DNA of 64,000 bases from contig NC_081851.1 in NCBI RefSeq assembly GCF_963259705.1, positions 16,156,145 to 16,220,144 of the forward strand. Reading direction: 5' to 3'. Each line of letters opens with the position of its first letter. Within the stretch, counting starts at the first letter, position 1. A program made the position numbers and the translations under genes. The notes beneath the pieces were generated by a model, which saw only the letters and a program-made list of their open reading frames with translations, was not told where the DNA came from and searched no databases. Below are positions 1 to 11,300 of the stretch, one piece after another. The stretch comes from Myotis daubentonii. Its lineage: Eukaryota > Chordata > Mammalia > Chiroptera > Vespertilionidae.

Positions 1-515
1 CCTGTCAGAATGGCAATCATCAATAAATCAACCAGTGCTGGTGGGAAGTGGAGAAGAGGGAACCCTTGTGCACTGTTGGTGGGAATGCAGATTGGTGTAG
101 CCACTTATGACCCTTCAGTTTCACTTCTGAGAATATATCTGAAGAAACCTGAAACACTGATTCAATAGGATATATGCCCATCAGTAGAGGAGTGGCTGAA
201 AAAGCTGTGGTACATGAACACAATGGAATACTACTGAGCCGTAAAAAGGAAGGAAATGAAGGAAATCTTACTCTTTGCAACAGCATGGATGGACCTGGTG
301 AGTATTATGCTATGTGAAGTGAAATTAGTCAGTTAGAGAAACACAAGTAACTTATGATTTCACTTATATGTGGAATCTAATGCACAAAAATAAAATAACA
401 AAAAAATAGAAACAGACTCATAGATACAGACAACAGACTGACAGCTGTCAGAGAAGGGGGCTGGGAACTGGGTGAAAAGTAAAGGGATTATGCTAAGAAA
501 AAAAAATCTCAGAGA
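1..515 (+). mobile_element. L1 LINE, 3' end fragment (part 1)
   Basis: The text from the first base resembles the end of mammalian L1 ORF2 and the start of its 3' UTR (phrases such as 'cactgttggtgggaatgcag'). It contains no long ORF. A Ves SINE interrupts it at 516 and it resumes at about 731. Family assignment is from remembered L1 consensus text. Confidence 0.75.
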
Positions 516-730
516 GCCCTAACCGGTTTGGCTCAGAGGATAGAGCATCGGCCTGGGGACTGAAGAGTCCCATGTTTGATTTTGGTCAAGGGCATGTACC
601 TTGGTTGCGGGCACATCCCAAGTCGGGGTGTGCAGGAGGCAGCTGATCGATGTTTCTCTCTCATCAATGTTTCTAACTCTCTTTCCCTCTCCCTTCCTCT
701 CTGAAAAAAATCAATAAAATATATTAATAA
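516..730 (+). mobile_element. Ves SINE (tRNA-derived), inserted in L1
   Basis: A full-length Ves SINE with the tRNA-like head (ccctaaccggtttggctcag), a B-box-like gtttgattttggtcaag, the body 'gcaggaggcagctgatcgatg', a CT-rich stretch and an AATAAAATAT/A-rich tail. The A-rich phrase 'aaaaaaatctca' occurs on both sides (about 500-511 and 731-741), consistent with a target-site duplication in the L1 3' UTR. Confidence 0.9.
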
Positions 731-952
731 AAAAAATCTCATAGACACAGACAGCAGTATGGAGATTACCACAGGGAAAGGTGTTGGTAGAAGAGGGTAT
801 AGAAAAGATAATGGTGATGGAAGGAGACATGACTTGGGGTGGTGAACACAGTACAATATACAGATGATGTATTATAGAATTGTGTACCTGGAAGCTATAT
901 AATTTTATTAACCAATCTCACCCCAATAAATTCAATTTAAAAAAAAAAGGAA
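731..952 (+). mobile_element. L1 LINE 3' UTR (part 2)
   Basis: Continuation of the L1 3' UTR after the Ves insertion. It ends in 'ccccaataaattcaattt' followed by a poly(A) run at about 939-949, as expected for the 3' end of a LINE. Confidence 0.7.
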
Positions 953-1331
953 GGACATTGTGATACATGCTGCAACCTGAAGACATGATGCTCAGTGAAA
1001 CAAGCCAGTCACAGAAAGACAAATACTGTGTGATCCCACTCACATGAGGCCTCTGGAGCTGTCAGTCATAGAGACAGAGGTAAGATGGGGGGGCACCAGG
1101 GGTGGGGGAGGAGGATGGGGGCATTATTTAATGGGGACAGAGTTTCAGTTGGAGAAGATGAGAGCAGTGATGGAGATGATGGTGGTGACAACCACACAAC
1201 ACTGTGAGCTCAACAGCACTGAATTGTGCACCAAAAATAGTTAAAATGGTAAATTTTATTGTGTATATTTTACTGTGATAAAAATATTCAAAAAATAAAC
1301 AGCAACAACAACAACAACAACAAAAAAACAG
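953..1331 (+). mobile_element. Second L1-like 3' end with A-rich tail
   Basis: The text 'gatgctcagtgaaacaagccagtcacagaaagacaaat' and the ending 'gtgataaaaatattcaaaaaataaac' resemble another L1 3' end. The tail has expanded into a (CAA)n run at about 1301-1325. No coding capacity is visible. Confidence 0.6.
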
Positions 1332-1939
1332 GCCAGGTCTTACACACAGAACCGTGGTGGGACGTGCTCAGGCTACCTGATCTCTTGCTCCCACGAGGCC
1401 GCTGGGCACACAGTGATGAGAAGAACTTGGGGTCCGAGGTCCCTTGAGCAACCTTGGACAAGCCTCGCTCCCTCCTGTTTACCTTACAGGCCTCTTAGGG
1501 AAGGAAAGGATGCCTTGTTGGGGGAGTCGCCACTGTGTGCGCAGGCGCAGAAAGGTGTCCCCACAGGCAAAGTGCTGCTTTCTCACACCTTTGAGGACAG
1601 CTGAGCAGCCCTGCCTGATGCACAGCCACCCGCAGCTGATGGATGGAACCCGCATGGCGACCCCGTCCACCAGCAGTGCCACAGAGACCTGCGCAGGGGC
1701 CCGCTGAGAAGTGCCAGACAGGACTCAAATGGTGACCCGTTTTTAATGTTCACATTAATAAATGTTTTAATCTGGAAAACATTGATTCCATGTAGTAATT
1801 GTGCTACTATTACTTTCCAAAGTAATAACTCCTAGGACTGTGCTGGTGATGCTATTACTTGGGGAATCACATTAGAATCAGATGGGATCGTTGTTCAAGG
1901 CTGTCAGTGTGTTTTTGTTAAACATGTGTTAAATTTGTT
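1332..1939. other. No recognised gene
   Basis: Single-copy-looking sequence, moderately GC-rich up to about 1730 and AT-rich after. Overlapping short ORFs on both strands have no recognisable domain, and I see no exon pair with matching phase. Confidence 0.4.
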
Positions 1940-2035
1940 TGTTTTAAATATGATTTTCAATTGATTTTAGAGAGAGATGAAGGGAGAGGGAGAGAGAGAA
2001 ACATTACCAGGGTTTCCATGAAACCCCTCAGGTAT
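1940..2035 (-). mobile_element. Ves SINE, 3' fragment
   Basis: Reverse-complement Ves tail: 'gattttcaattgattttagagagagatgaaggg' followed by a GA-rich run and 'gaaacatt'. The tRNA-like head is missing, so this is a truncated copy. Confidence 0.6.
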
Positions 2036-2884
2036 GACGATTTACCAGAATGATGCACAGAACTCTATTCCCGCAACACGACTGTTCCACTATACACCCC
2101 CTTTAAAAACTTTTATTCATATTCTACCCAAAGTATTTCTCTTCTTTTAATGATACCCTCCTTAACCTTAGGCAAAATTTCATCATTCAGTGCTACTCTT
2201 GAACCTAGTTTGCAGGTCTTCTATTAGGCATTTTATTGTAATTTTAGGTTAGTTGCATGTGCCCCTTAATCGATCATTGCCTTCCTAAAATCAAGGCTTA
2301 TAATATTTTTGCTCTTTATCCTCTGCAGTGTGTCTTTCATGCACAGGACATATACACTGTGTCTTTCATACACAGAATACATGTACTCCCACATATGGAT
2401 GTGCATGCATGTATGTATGTATGCATGTATCTATCTGAATATGTTTGTATGTATATACGTGCGTGTATAATGTAGGTAATTTTTTTTGTCATGAGCAAAG
2501 GTGCATCCCCCAAAGGAGTCACTCACACATTTGTATGTTCCCACAATGCCAGATTTATTAGGATTAAGAGGATTATTAGATTTAAGAGGATTCTCCACAC
2601 AGAGGCCTACTCTCCATGGAAAAAGTCTTTACCAGCACATCACCCCATCTAAAAGGAAGGGCATGTATCCATTACCCTCTAGTCTTCCTGTCTCACCTAA
2701 GGAGTGGGGAGCCATGAAACACACAGGAAGGTCACAGCCCAGGAATATAGGCTCACTAAAACATTGAGATTTAAGCATAAGATTACATAATGTTTCTCCT
2801 CTCCCACACCTTAGCACCACACTAATGGCTCCAGGATAGTAACGTGGATTACTGCCAAACAAGGTACAAGATGCAGGCTCCATC
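2036..2884. other. No recognised gene; TATG/CATG simple repeat inside
   Basis: AT-rich sequence with a degenerate tetranucleotide repeat (tatgtatgtatgcatg) at about 2400-2465. No domain or splice-consistent exon was seen. Confidence 0.5.
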
Positions 2885-4270
2885 TAAGAGAGAGCTCTTA
2901 GGGCAGCTAGAAGTCAAGAGGACAGACAAAAACAAGGGCACTGAAGAAATTTGAACTCTCTGGCACCCACCTATACCAAACATGAAACACAGCCCAACTT
3001 TTAGACATATTAACAAAATCTCACACAACAGGTCTATTTATCTCAGTTCCTATTATGCAATTAAATATGTCTGGCTTTCAACAAAAAATAATAAAGCCTA
3101 CTGAAATGCAAGAAAAATCACAACCTGAAGAAACAGAGCAGCATAAAACCAGAATAAGATGACATAGATTTTTAAATCACAGCACAGTAAACTTAAAATA
3201 ACTATAACTAAAGAAGGATTCTGAGAAAGAGTAGACAATATGAAAGAATGGCCTGGCTGGCATGGCTCAGAGTTTGAGCATTGACCTATGAACCAGGAGG
3301 TCATGATTAGATTCCTGATCAGGGCACATGCCTGTTGTGGGCTCAACCTCCAGTGTGGGGCATTCAGGAAGGAGCCAATCAATGATTCTTTCTCAACATT
3401 GATGTTTCTATCTCTCTCTCCCCCTCCCTTACTCTCTGAAATCAATAAAAATATATATTTTTTAAAAGTGATGGGCAATTTAAACAGAGATATAGGGACT
3501 CTGAGAAAGAAGCAAGAGAAACTGATAGAAAAAAACAACAACACTGTAATAGAAATGAAGAATGCTTTGATGAGCCCTTGGGTAGACTGGATATGGCCAA
3601 GAAAAAATAAAGTCTGTGAAATTAGCATAGGTCACTAAAAACCTTCAAAAATAGTAGAAAAAAATGTAAAAGAACAGATCATTCAAGAACTGTGAACAAT
3701 TTTAAAAGGTATAATACATTTTGGAATACCAGAAGAAGAAGAAATAAATAACAGAGCAGAAGAAATATTTGAATTAATAATCACCAACAATTTTTGTAAT
3801 GACAGACACCAAACCACAGGTCCAGAGGCTCAGATAACATCAGACAAGATAAATACCAAAAAGTCTATACCAAGACATATTTCAAAGTGAAAAAAGAAAA
3901 ATTAAAGGCAAAGAGAAAACCTTAAAAAGAGTCAGAGATGGGTGAAACACCATAACAATACAGGGATAAGGATAAAAATTTCATTTGATTTATCAGAGAC
4001 TATGCAAGCAAGAAGAGAATTGAATAAAAAAGTTAAAGTGCTGAAAGAATAAAACCATTCTTCTAAAATTCTATATCCAGTGAAATTATCCTTGAAGAAT
4101 GAAGGAGAAATAAAAACTTTCTCAAACAAAAAGTGAAAAAACTCACCATAAGAAAGTAGATCTTGCAAGTTGTGTTAAAATAATTTCTTCAGGGGGAAGG
4201 AAAATTATATAGATCAGAAACTCAGACCTACATAAAGAAAGGAAGGATGTCAGAGAAGGAATAGATGAAG
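2885..4270 (+). mobile_element. Old HAL1/L1 ORF1-like element, interrupted by a Ves SINE
   Basis: A-rich text typical of L1 ORF1 and HAL1 (a LINE derivative carrying ORF1 but no ORF2), with phrases such as 'ggctttcaacaaaaaat' and 'caaagtgaaaaaagaaaaatta'. The reading frame is full of stops. A Ves SINE splits it at 3249-3465. HAL1 versus L1 ORF1 is not settled by eye. Confidence 0.55.
3249..3465 (+). mobile_element. Ves SINE, diverged
   Basis: A recognisable Ves head (ctggcatggctcagagtttgagc), the central 'caggaaggagccaatcaatga', a CT-rich stretch and the AATAAAAATATAT tail. It is more diverged than the copy at 516. Confidence 0.85.
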
Positions 4271-4309
4271 GTAAAGTTTTTTTGTTTGTTTGTTTTCATC
4301 AATCCTCAC

Positions 4310-4366
4310 CCAAGGATATATTTTTCTATTGAGTTTTTTAGGGAGAGGGGGAGAGAGAGAGGAGAG

Positions 4367-4434
<68 letters not shown>

Positions 4435-4592
4435 TCAATGTGAGAGAGATACATCAATTATTTGCCTCCAGAACACACCCTGGTGGGGCCAGAGTTTGAG
4501 GCTATAACTGAGGTATGTGCCCTTGACCAGAATGAAATCGTGACCCTTGAGTCTGCAGGCAGATGCTCTAACCAAACTAACTAGGGCAATAA
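4310..4592 (-). mobile_element. Ves SINE with long (GA)n tract
   Basis: Reverse-complement Ves: the A/T tail near 4310, a (GA)n run at about 4352-4431, then 'aaacatcaatgtgagagaga', 'tttgcctccagaacacaccc' and the tRNA-like end 'ctaaccaaactaactagggc'. The GA tract is an expanded form of the SINE's CT-rich segment and is likely length-polymorphic. Confidence 0.85.
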
Positions 4593-4623
4593 AGTCACTT
4601 TTTAATTTTTTTCTTATTCTTAA

Positions 4624-5155
4624 CTAGAGGCCCGGTGCACAAAAATTTGTGCACTCGGGGGGGGAGGAGGGGTCCCTCAGCCCGGCCTGTGCCCTCTTGC
4701 AGTCTGGGACCCCTTGGGAGATAACGACCTGCTGGCTTAGGCTTGCTCCCGGGTGGCAGAAGGCAGGCCAAATCCCTAGGTGCAGCCCCTGGTCGGGCTC
4801 AGAGCAGGGCTGATTGGGGAGTTGGGGCGCCGCCCCCTGTCATGCACAGAGCAGGGCAGATTGGGAGGTTGTGATGAAACCCTTAGTCATGCTCAGGGTA
4901 GGGCCGATTGGGGGGTTGGGGCACCGCCCTCTGTCACACTCAGGGCAGGGCCGATGGGAAGGTTATGGCTCTACCCCGTCACACACAGAGCAGGGCCCGT
5001 GGGGGGTGGAGAGCTGCACCCTGTCACACACAGAGCCGCAGGGCAATCAGGGGGTTTGGGCCCTGCCCCCTGTCACACTGATCCCGGTGCCGGGAGGCCT
5101 CTCAGCTCCGCTGATCCCGGTGATGGGAGGCATATTACCCTTTTACTATATAGGA
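4624..5155 (-). mobile_element. HeliBat-type Helitron A
   Basis: In reverse orientation: CTAG terminus at 4624-4627, a hairpin of inverted 'gtgcacaaaaatttgtgcac', and at the far end 'ttttactatataggat', the complement of the TCCTATATA...AAAA Helitron 5' end (terminal GA at 5154-5155). No transposase ORF, so non-autonomous. It contains a minisatellite (about 4801-5040). Helitron B abuts it directly. Confidence 0.8.
4801..5075. repeat. ~46-bp minisatellite inside Helitron A
   Basis: Six degenerate copies begin near 4801, 4848, 4894, 4942, 4987 and 5033, each starting with variants of 'agagcagggc' followed by 'gattggggggttggggc' and 'cctgtcacac'. Spacing is 45-48 bp. The long ORFs over this stretch are a by-product of the repeat. 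Confidence 0.75.
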
Positions 5156-5795
5156 TATTGGCCTGGTGCATGGGTGGGGGCCAGCTGGTTTTCCCTGAAG
5201 GGTGTCCTGGATCAGGGTGGGGGGTCCCGCTTGGGTGCCTGGCCAGCCTGGGTGAGGGGATGATGGCTGTTTGCAGCTGGTCACACACCCTTCAGGGTGG
5301 GGGTCCCCACTGTGGTTCCTGGCAAATCTGGGTGAGGGGCTGAGGGCTGTTTTCAGGCTGGAGGGTGACTGAAGCTCCCAACCGCTCCTTTTTTTCTTTT
5401 TCTTTTTTATATTCTGGGCCAGCTTTAGCTCTGGCTCCAGCTCTTAGGCCTCCGCTTCTGAAAGCAGTTATCTGGTTTGTTTAGGTTCTATAACGAGACA
5501 CTGTATCAACTCCAGCTCTGAGATCCTGGCCGGCTGAAAGCTGGTTTCTGGGGTTTTGTTTAGCTTCTATATTTGTTACAATGTTTCATAAACTGCAAGC
5601 TCTGAGGCCGGCAAGGAAGGCAGGGAACGTTGGAGTCCTCCGTCACTGAAGCAAGCAAGCCTCATGTTAGCTTCCAGCTGCCTGGCTGCCTGCCGCCATC
5701 TTGGCTGGCAGTTAATTTGCATATCACCCTGATTAGCCAATGGGAAGTGTAGCGGTCGTACACTAATTACCATGTTTCTCTTTTATTAGGTAGGA
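5156..5795 (-). mobile_element. HeliBat-type Helitron B
   Basis: Starts immediately after Helitron A with a degraded 3' terminus (tattggcctggtgca) and ends with 'ctcttttattaggtaggat', the complement of a Helitron 5' TC end. The 'agttaatttgcatatcaccctgattagccaatgg' region recurs in the Helitron at 57131-58268, supporting the family. Confidence 0.75.
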
Positions 5796-6087
5796 TTGAT
5801 GTAAAATGTAACTGTTTAAAGTAGTAATAGTGAAAACTTACTAGGTGCTTATACTAGTAGCCTATGGATATGTGAAATGAATGACAGCAATGTAATAAGG
5901 AACTGGATGGAAGAATTGGGAATTCCCTGCTATAAGGAACCTGCACTACTCTTGAAGCGATGTAGAGTTTTTAGAAAGTGAATTTAGATTAGTTGTTAAT
6001 ATATATGATAAACTCTAGGATAACCACAAAATTAGTTTTTGAAAGAACTGCAATTAATAGGCTAACAGAGGAGATAAAATAGAATCA

Positions 6088-6555
6088 TCCTATATAATAA
6101 AAGGGTAATAGGCAAATTGACCCTAACAGGAGACGACTGGGAATGACTGGTCACTATGACACACACTGACCACCAGGGGGCAGATGCTCAATGCAGGAGC
6201 TGTCCCTTGGTGGTCAGTGTGCACCCACAGAGGGAGCTCTGCTCAGCCACAAGCCAGGGTGATGCCTGCCAGCACAGCGGTGGTGAAGGGAGCCTCTCCC
6301 GCCTACTCAGCAGCACTAAGGATGTCCGACTGAAGCTTAGGCCTGCTCCCTGCTGGCAAGTGGACATCCCCTGAGGGCTCCTGGGCTGCCAGAGGGATGT
6401 CTGACCACCAGCTTAGGCCCAATTTCCCAGGGAGCAGGCATAAACCAACAGGTGGACATCCTCCAAGGGGTTCCAGACTGCAAGAGGGCATAGGCTGGGC
6501 TGAGGGGACCCCCCCGCTCGCCGAGTACACAAATTTTTGTGCACCGGGACTCTAG
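6088..6555 (+). mobile_element. HeliBat-type Helitron C
   Basis: Begins TCCTATATAATAAAAG at 6088 after host A, contains 'caccagggggcagatgctca', and ends with the hairpin 'acaaatttttgtgcaccggg' plus CTAG at 6552-6555. No ORF for Rep/helicase is seen, so it is non-autonomous. The next element starts at 6556. Confidence 0.9.
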
Positions 6556-7514
6556 TCCTATATAATAAAAGGCCAGCCACCATAAGCATAAGGACTGGAA
6601 CACCAGAGATCACAACCACCATAGCCTTCACCCGGCTGGCTCCGCCCCCAAGCAAGCGGTTAGGGGTGATCAGGCAGGCAGGCAGCGTGGTTAAGGGTGA
6701 TCAGGTAGGCAGACCAGCAGACAGGGGCAATCAGGTAGGCAGATGGTTCCTCACAGAGCTGGCCCTGCCCTCCATCAAGCAGTTAGGGGTGATCAGGCAG
6801 GCATGCAAGTGGTTAGGGGTGATCAAGTAGGCAGATGGCCCCTTGCAGGGATGGCCCCATCCCCCAGCAAAGAAAGAGGGAGGCTCAGGCCACCGGCAGC
6901 AACTCTGTGGCAGGTGGGCAGCCAGCCAGCAATTGCCCCGCAGAGGGGGGCCTAGGCCAGCCAAGATATTGCACCCCACACCTGTCCCCAGCAGAGGGTG
7001 GCCACCGGAGGGGGGGGGACAGTGCTGCACAGGTGGCAAGCAGTGGCAGCAGTGGGGATGGGGCCAGCTGCCTGCAGTCGGAGGAAGGAAAACCACAATA
7101 GGCCCTGATCTCAGGCCAGGCCTATGGACTCTACCCAAGGGTTTAGAGCAGTGGTTCTCAAACTGTGGGTCCTGACCCCTTTGGGGGCCGAATGACCCTT
7201 TCACAGGGGTCGCCTAAGACCATAGGACTACACATATATTTTTGTGATTAATCACTCTGCTTTAATTATGTTCAATTTGTAACAATGAAAATACATCCTG
7301 CATATCAGATATTTACATTACGATTCATAACAGTAGCAAAATTACAGTTATGAAGGAGCAACGAAAATAATTTTATGGTTGGGGATCACCTCAACATGAG
7401 GAACTGTATTAAAGGGTCACGGCGTTAGGAAGGTTGAGAACCACTGGTTTAGAGGGTGCAGGCCAGGCTGAATGACCCCCCAAATTAACGAATTTTTGTG
7501 CACTGGGCCTCTAA
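6556..7514 (+). mobile_element. HeliBat-type Helitron D, carrying a nested SPIN
   Basis: The 5' end TCCTATATAATAAAAGG starts at 6556, directly abutting the CTAG of Helitron C. The 3' end has 'aatttttgtgcactgggcctctaa' ending at 7514. Internal 'gttaggggtgatcaggcaggcag' motifs recur at about 6658-6820. A hAT element was inserted at 7149-7446. Confidence 0.85.
7149..7446 (+). mobile_element. SPIN-type non-autonomous hAT transposon
   Basis: A 298-bp element bounded by inverted CAGTGGTTCTCAA / TTGAGAACCACTG termini and flanked by a perfect 8-bp target duplication gtttagag (7141-7148 and 7447-7454), the hAT signature. The interior matches SPIN ('Space Invaders') non-autonomous elements as I remember them, including 'catcctgcatatcagatatt'. 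Being nested in Helitron D, it is younger than that insertion. Confidence 0.92.
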
Positions 7515-7909
7515 TATTAAAAAAGATATATATGAATTGTCTTGGGAGGTTTACTGTATTGTATCTTTTAGAAAATTGTGTTAACAAAGACATTCCACTA
7601 AAGAAATCATACTATAAGGGACAGTAGAAAGGTAGGTGTTGATGTAGATGTTGCTATATCAATTTCATCATATCTATTGACTGTGAAATTATAGAAAGCT
7701 CAACCTAGACCATGCATTTCCCTCATTTTACAGGGAAGAAACTATGGGACTAATATGTGAAATGACTTGTCTATATTTAATTATACTGAGGAAATGGATC
7801 TACTACCTATATCCTCTGATCTCCCTATTTGCCACATATAATCATTGGGCAATATTTGATTCTATTCCATTCTATTTTTGTTAGCTTGTTAACAAAGATT
7901 AGACATAGG
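7515..7909. other. No recognised gene
   Basis: AT-rich single-copy-looking sequence between Helitron D and the solo LTR. No ORF with a recognisable domain. Confidence 0.4.
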
Positions 7910-8291
7910 TGCCATGACCTTCGTGGCGGGGTTCAGAATCTGAAGGAGGGGCTGACGCACAAATGAAAATGTTACACAAGAAATATGAATTTAGAAGGCA
8001 TTGGGGGCCAGGTGGAGCCTCTTTATTGAGAGACACACCTACTTCTGGCCTAGTTCGCTTTTTATTTACTTGAATACACATTTGTCCTTTAGCAATGCCT
8101 ACAGGCATATCAAAGGTAAAGTTTGGTAAATAGTAAAAGGATTATCAGGTTAGGGAATTGCCTTGAGCCAACACTATCTCAACAAGAAAAATCATGCTTA
8201 GCAGCAGCCCTGCTAATGCCCAAGGTCCATCGGCCTTCCATGTTCCTTGGTGCACTCTCATGACAGTATCAGCAAGCAGTGGCTTCCTGCA
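7910..8291 (-). mobile_element. Solo LTR, class-II (ERV2)-like
   Basis: The 382-bp block starts TG and ends CA and is flanked by the same 6-bp word catagg (7904-7909 and 8292-8297). A 6-bp duplication is the usual size for class II (betaretrovirus-like) ERVs. On the minus strand it holds an AATAAA polyadenylation signal (complement of tttatt at about 8020). There is no internal viral sequence, so it is a solo LTR left by LTR-LTR recombination. Family name not assigned. Confidence 0.7.
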
Positions 8292-8297
8292 CATAGG

Positions 8298-8300
<3 letters not shown>

Positions 8301-8363
<63 letters not shown>

Positions 8364-8368
8364 TGTGC
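8301..8368. repeat. (TG)n microsatellite
   Basis: An almost pure TG dinucleotide run with one GTGGTG interruption near 8356. The cysteine/valine ORFs over it are artefacts. Confidence 0.95.
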
Positions 8369-8369
8369 A

Positions 8370-11300
8370 GGGGCATGATGGACAATCAAATTGTTGTGTG
8401 TGCTTTTTTTTGTCAAATACTTATTTTCTTTAATTTTTATTTACATTATATTTTTATTTTATTGTTAAATACACACTTTTTTAAAATGTGCTATTTACAT
8501 AAATCTCATATTAACTACTAATTTTTTCAAAAACAATGAATAAAATTTTCCAATGTTTTAAAGAATGTTATTCATGAGTAATGACCTCTTTCTATCTTCT
8601 CTAAATAAACACTTTGGAAAATAACATTTGAAGAGACATTTAAGCCTTTGGATTTTTTCTTGGTGAAGCTATTTTGTGATATGTGTAATGTAGTTCTTGT
8701 GATTTCTGATGCATTAAACTTTAAAAATAGAAATGATTTTCTTGCTATTACCCCCAGAGTAAGAAGGGAAAGTAGACAGCAAGAAGAATACATTAGAGCC
8801 CATGAGTGTCTCCCCATCACTATGTAAATGCCTAACAATGTAAGCACCTATGGCTAAAAATACATTCAAACAAATCAATAGAAAATTCTTCAGGTCCTCA
8901 GTAAGTATCACTACTTTCTCTGGTCCTGGCCTGAGGCAAAAAAAAAAAATGAATAGCTGAGTGTAGATTGTGAAGATAGGTCAGAAGGAAGTAGAAATGT
9001 TTGTCAGCTAAAGATAATCATGAATACATGATTCAAATAAGAGTGTAAACTGAATGGAAGCTAAAAACCCATACTATATTTTTTATTACATTTGGAAACC
9101 TGTGACTATTAGATCTCACTAAAATATAAATTATTTTAAAACTAAATATAAGATCAAGAAAAAGTAGCTACTGAATGTTACCTATTCAAATGCATTTCAT
9201 TGCAATAGATTATAAAATTATGAATATAGATGATGATTAGGATTTTGTTTTCTTAATGAAGCTTTGAAAGTTTTAAAGCTGCTATTACACACTTTTTGAG
9301 CTTTCAGTACTGCCCTAGGTAAGCACTCAGAGGTTTTATAATTGCCTTCATGTCTAGATATTTCTTAAACATAAAATCTATACAAGAACCTACTATGCTA
9401 GTGATGATACTAAGGTTTATTTTGAATAGTCTTAGTCAACTGAAAAGTGACTACATTTACATAAAACAATGAATACCAAAATAAGGACCAATGGCAAAAA
9501 TGAAGTCTATGGAATAGACCAGAGTCCTACCGAGGTTCAGAAGGAAGAACAGCTAACCCTGGGTTTATAATATAACTCTATCCTGTATAGGTACAGTAGA
9601 GAATGGTGTGAGGCAGGAGCCCCTTTTGGGTTACATAGGTGTTATAAGTGGTTTTCTTCAGAGAGAGGTCAATTGTGTCTACTGACGTCGTATTACAGAA
9701 TGGAGTTATCATCCCTGCATATCTTCAGGGATGGTAGTAACAAGAGGCTCTTATGTGGAAATAGGCTCAACTGAAACTAACTACTTCCTGTCAAGCAGTT
9801 CCCGAAGGTGGAATAAAAGAATTCAAAGGAAACTGCATTCAAGAGGTATGATCAATGGAGACAAGAAATTGCATTTGAACGGGGGAAAAACACCTGAAAG
9901 GGACTTGATGCCCACTGTCAACTTCATGAGATGACTCCGGTGGTTTCAGTTAAATTTATCTAATTAGATTAGTTCTTAATTTAAATTAAACTCTCTAGAA
10001 AGTTCAATATTTGATTTTGAAATGTATTTAAGTTCACAATTTACTAATACATTTAAAACACTGGGATTCACACTTGAAAAGCCATGAAATGTCATATAGC
10101 AGCCATAACATATTTCATCAGAGATCAAAGTGAGCAAATCTTACAGACTATAGAGACCTGAAAGTTAGTTTTCCAAATGTGGTTAAAAAAAAAAAAGTGT
10201 TGTGTTTTAGCTTCATTCAGTTTATATTTATTATAACTTTAAAAATTAAAGTTTATTTAAACTAAAAAGCAAAAACAAAAAAGCAGTTTGCCCATACGTT
10301 TCTCCCAACCTGCCCAGGAATCAGAGGGTCACACAGAGTTCATCCCAGCCTTCCATCATGGTGATGCCAGGAAGGAGACACATGTCCCAGAGCCCACCAC
10401 TGTCATGACCTCCAGTCTCACCCATGCTGACAGCACCTTCTCTCTTCTGTCTCTGCCCCTGCAACCCTGCTCTGGACTTGGCCCCACCCAAACATGACTC
10501 TTCTCTACCTCTTCCATCAGGAACCTATTGTATGTAGATTAGGGATCATCAGGGCTGAGAAATGAGGGTGAATGACAAATTCAGTCCTTCAGACCATCCT
10601 CTCAGCAAGGACCAGAGAGGGCCCGGGGAGGGCAGCACTGTCCCATGGCACAAGACAAGCGAGGCCCCGACTGGACATGGTGTCAATTCTAGGGGAAGGC
10701 AGGAGGAGAAAGAGGGAAAGTTAAATGTCCTGGAGTCAAAGGATTTGTACAAGAGGAACAAGGTTCCCTCTGGGCTCTTTCATTGCCATCTAATGACCCT
10801 AGCTGGGCCAAAGTATCTAAATTGATTATAACACTTCATCTGTAAAATGGGCCGACATTGCTACTGATGTCTCTTCCCAATGAAGTTGTGCATCTGAGAG
10901 GGAGGTTGTGCAGGTCATACCCGGGACTTGTGAGGATCACAACCTGCTTTATGGCGTGAAGGGACAGAAACAGGCAGAGAGGAAATGAAAAGCTGTTCCA
11001 GGTGGGAGAGACGCAGAAACATAAAATGTGTGATTCATGCTGGAGATGAGGCTGAGTGAGAATACAATATTATTTTCCTAGAGATATGACTCCTTTAATT
11101 TTGCTGGAGTTATTTGCTTTGTACAGTAAACCAGAGACTATTTTTATCAACCTAGGGGAGGAAATGAGGGCCCAATCCCTGGGTTGCTGACTGGGAAGTG
11201 ATTTATTTGAAACAAAGTTTGACCCTTTGCTGATAACAGAGTCTGAAGGGGGCCCTGGGCCCTGCTCTTGTCTGAGCTCAGCACCTCAGTCCTCAGTGAC

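Noticed and set aside
515..600. tRNA-like sequences at SINE heads (also 12316, 33699 and others)
   Set aside because: They are the tRNA-derived heads of Ves SINEs, not functional tRNA genes. The cloverleaf is degraded and linked to the SINE body.
4780..5343. 187- and 149-codon overlapping ORFs
   Set aside because: They read through the 46-bp minisatellite in Helitron A in two frames, with no homology.
8194..8521. Cysteine/valine-rich ORFs
   Set aside because: Translation of the (TG)n microsatellite.
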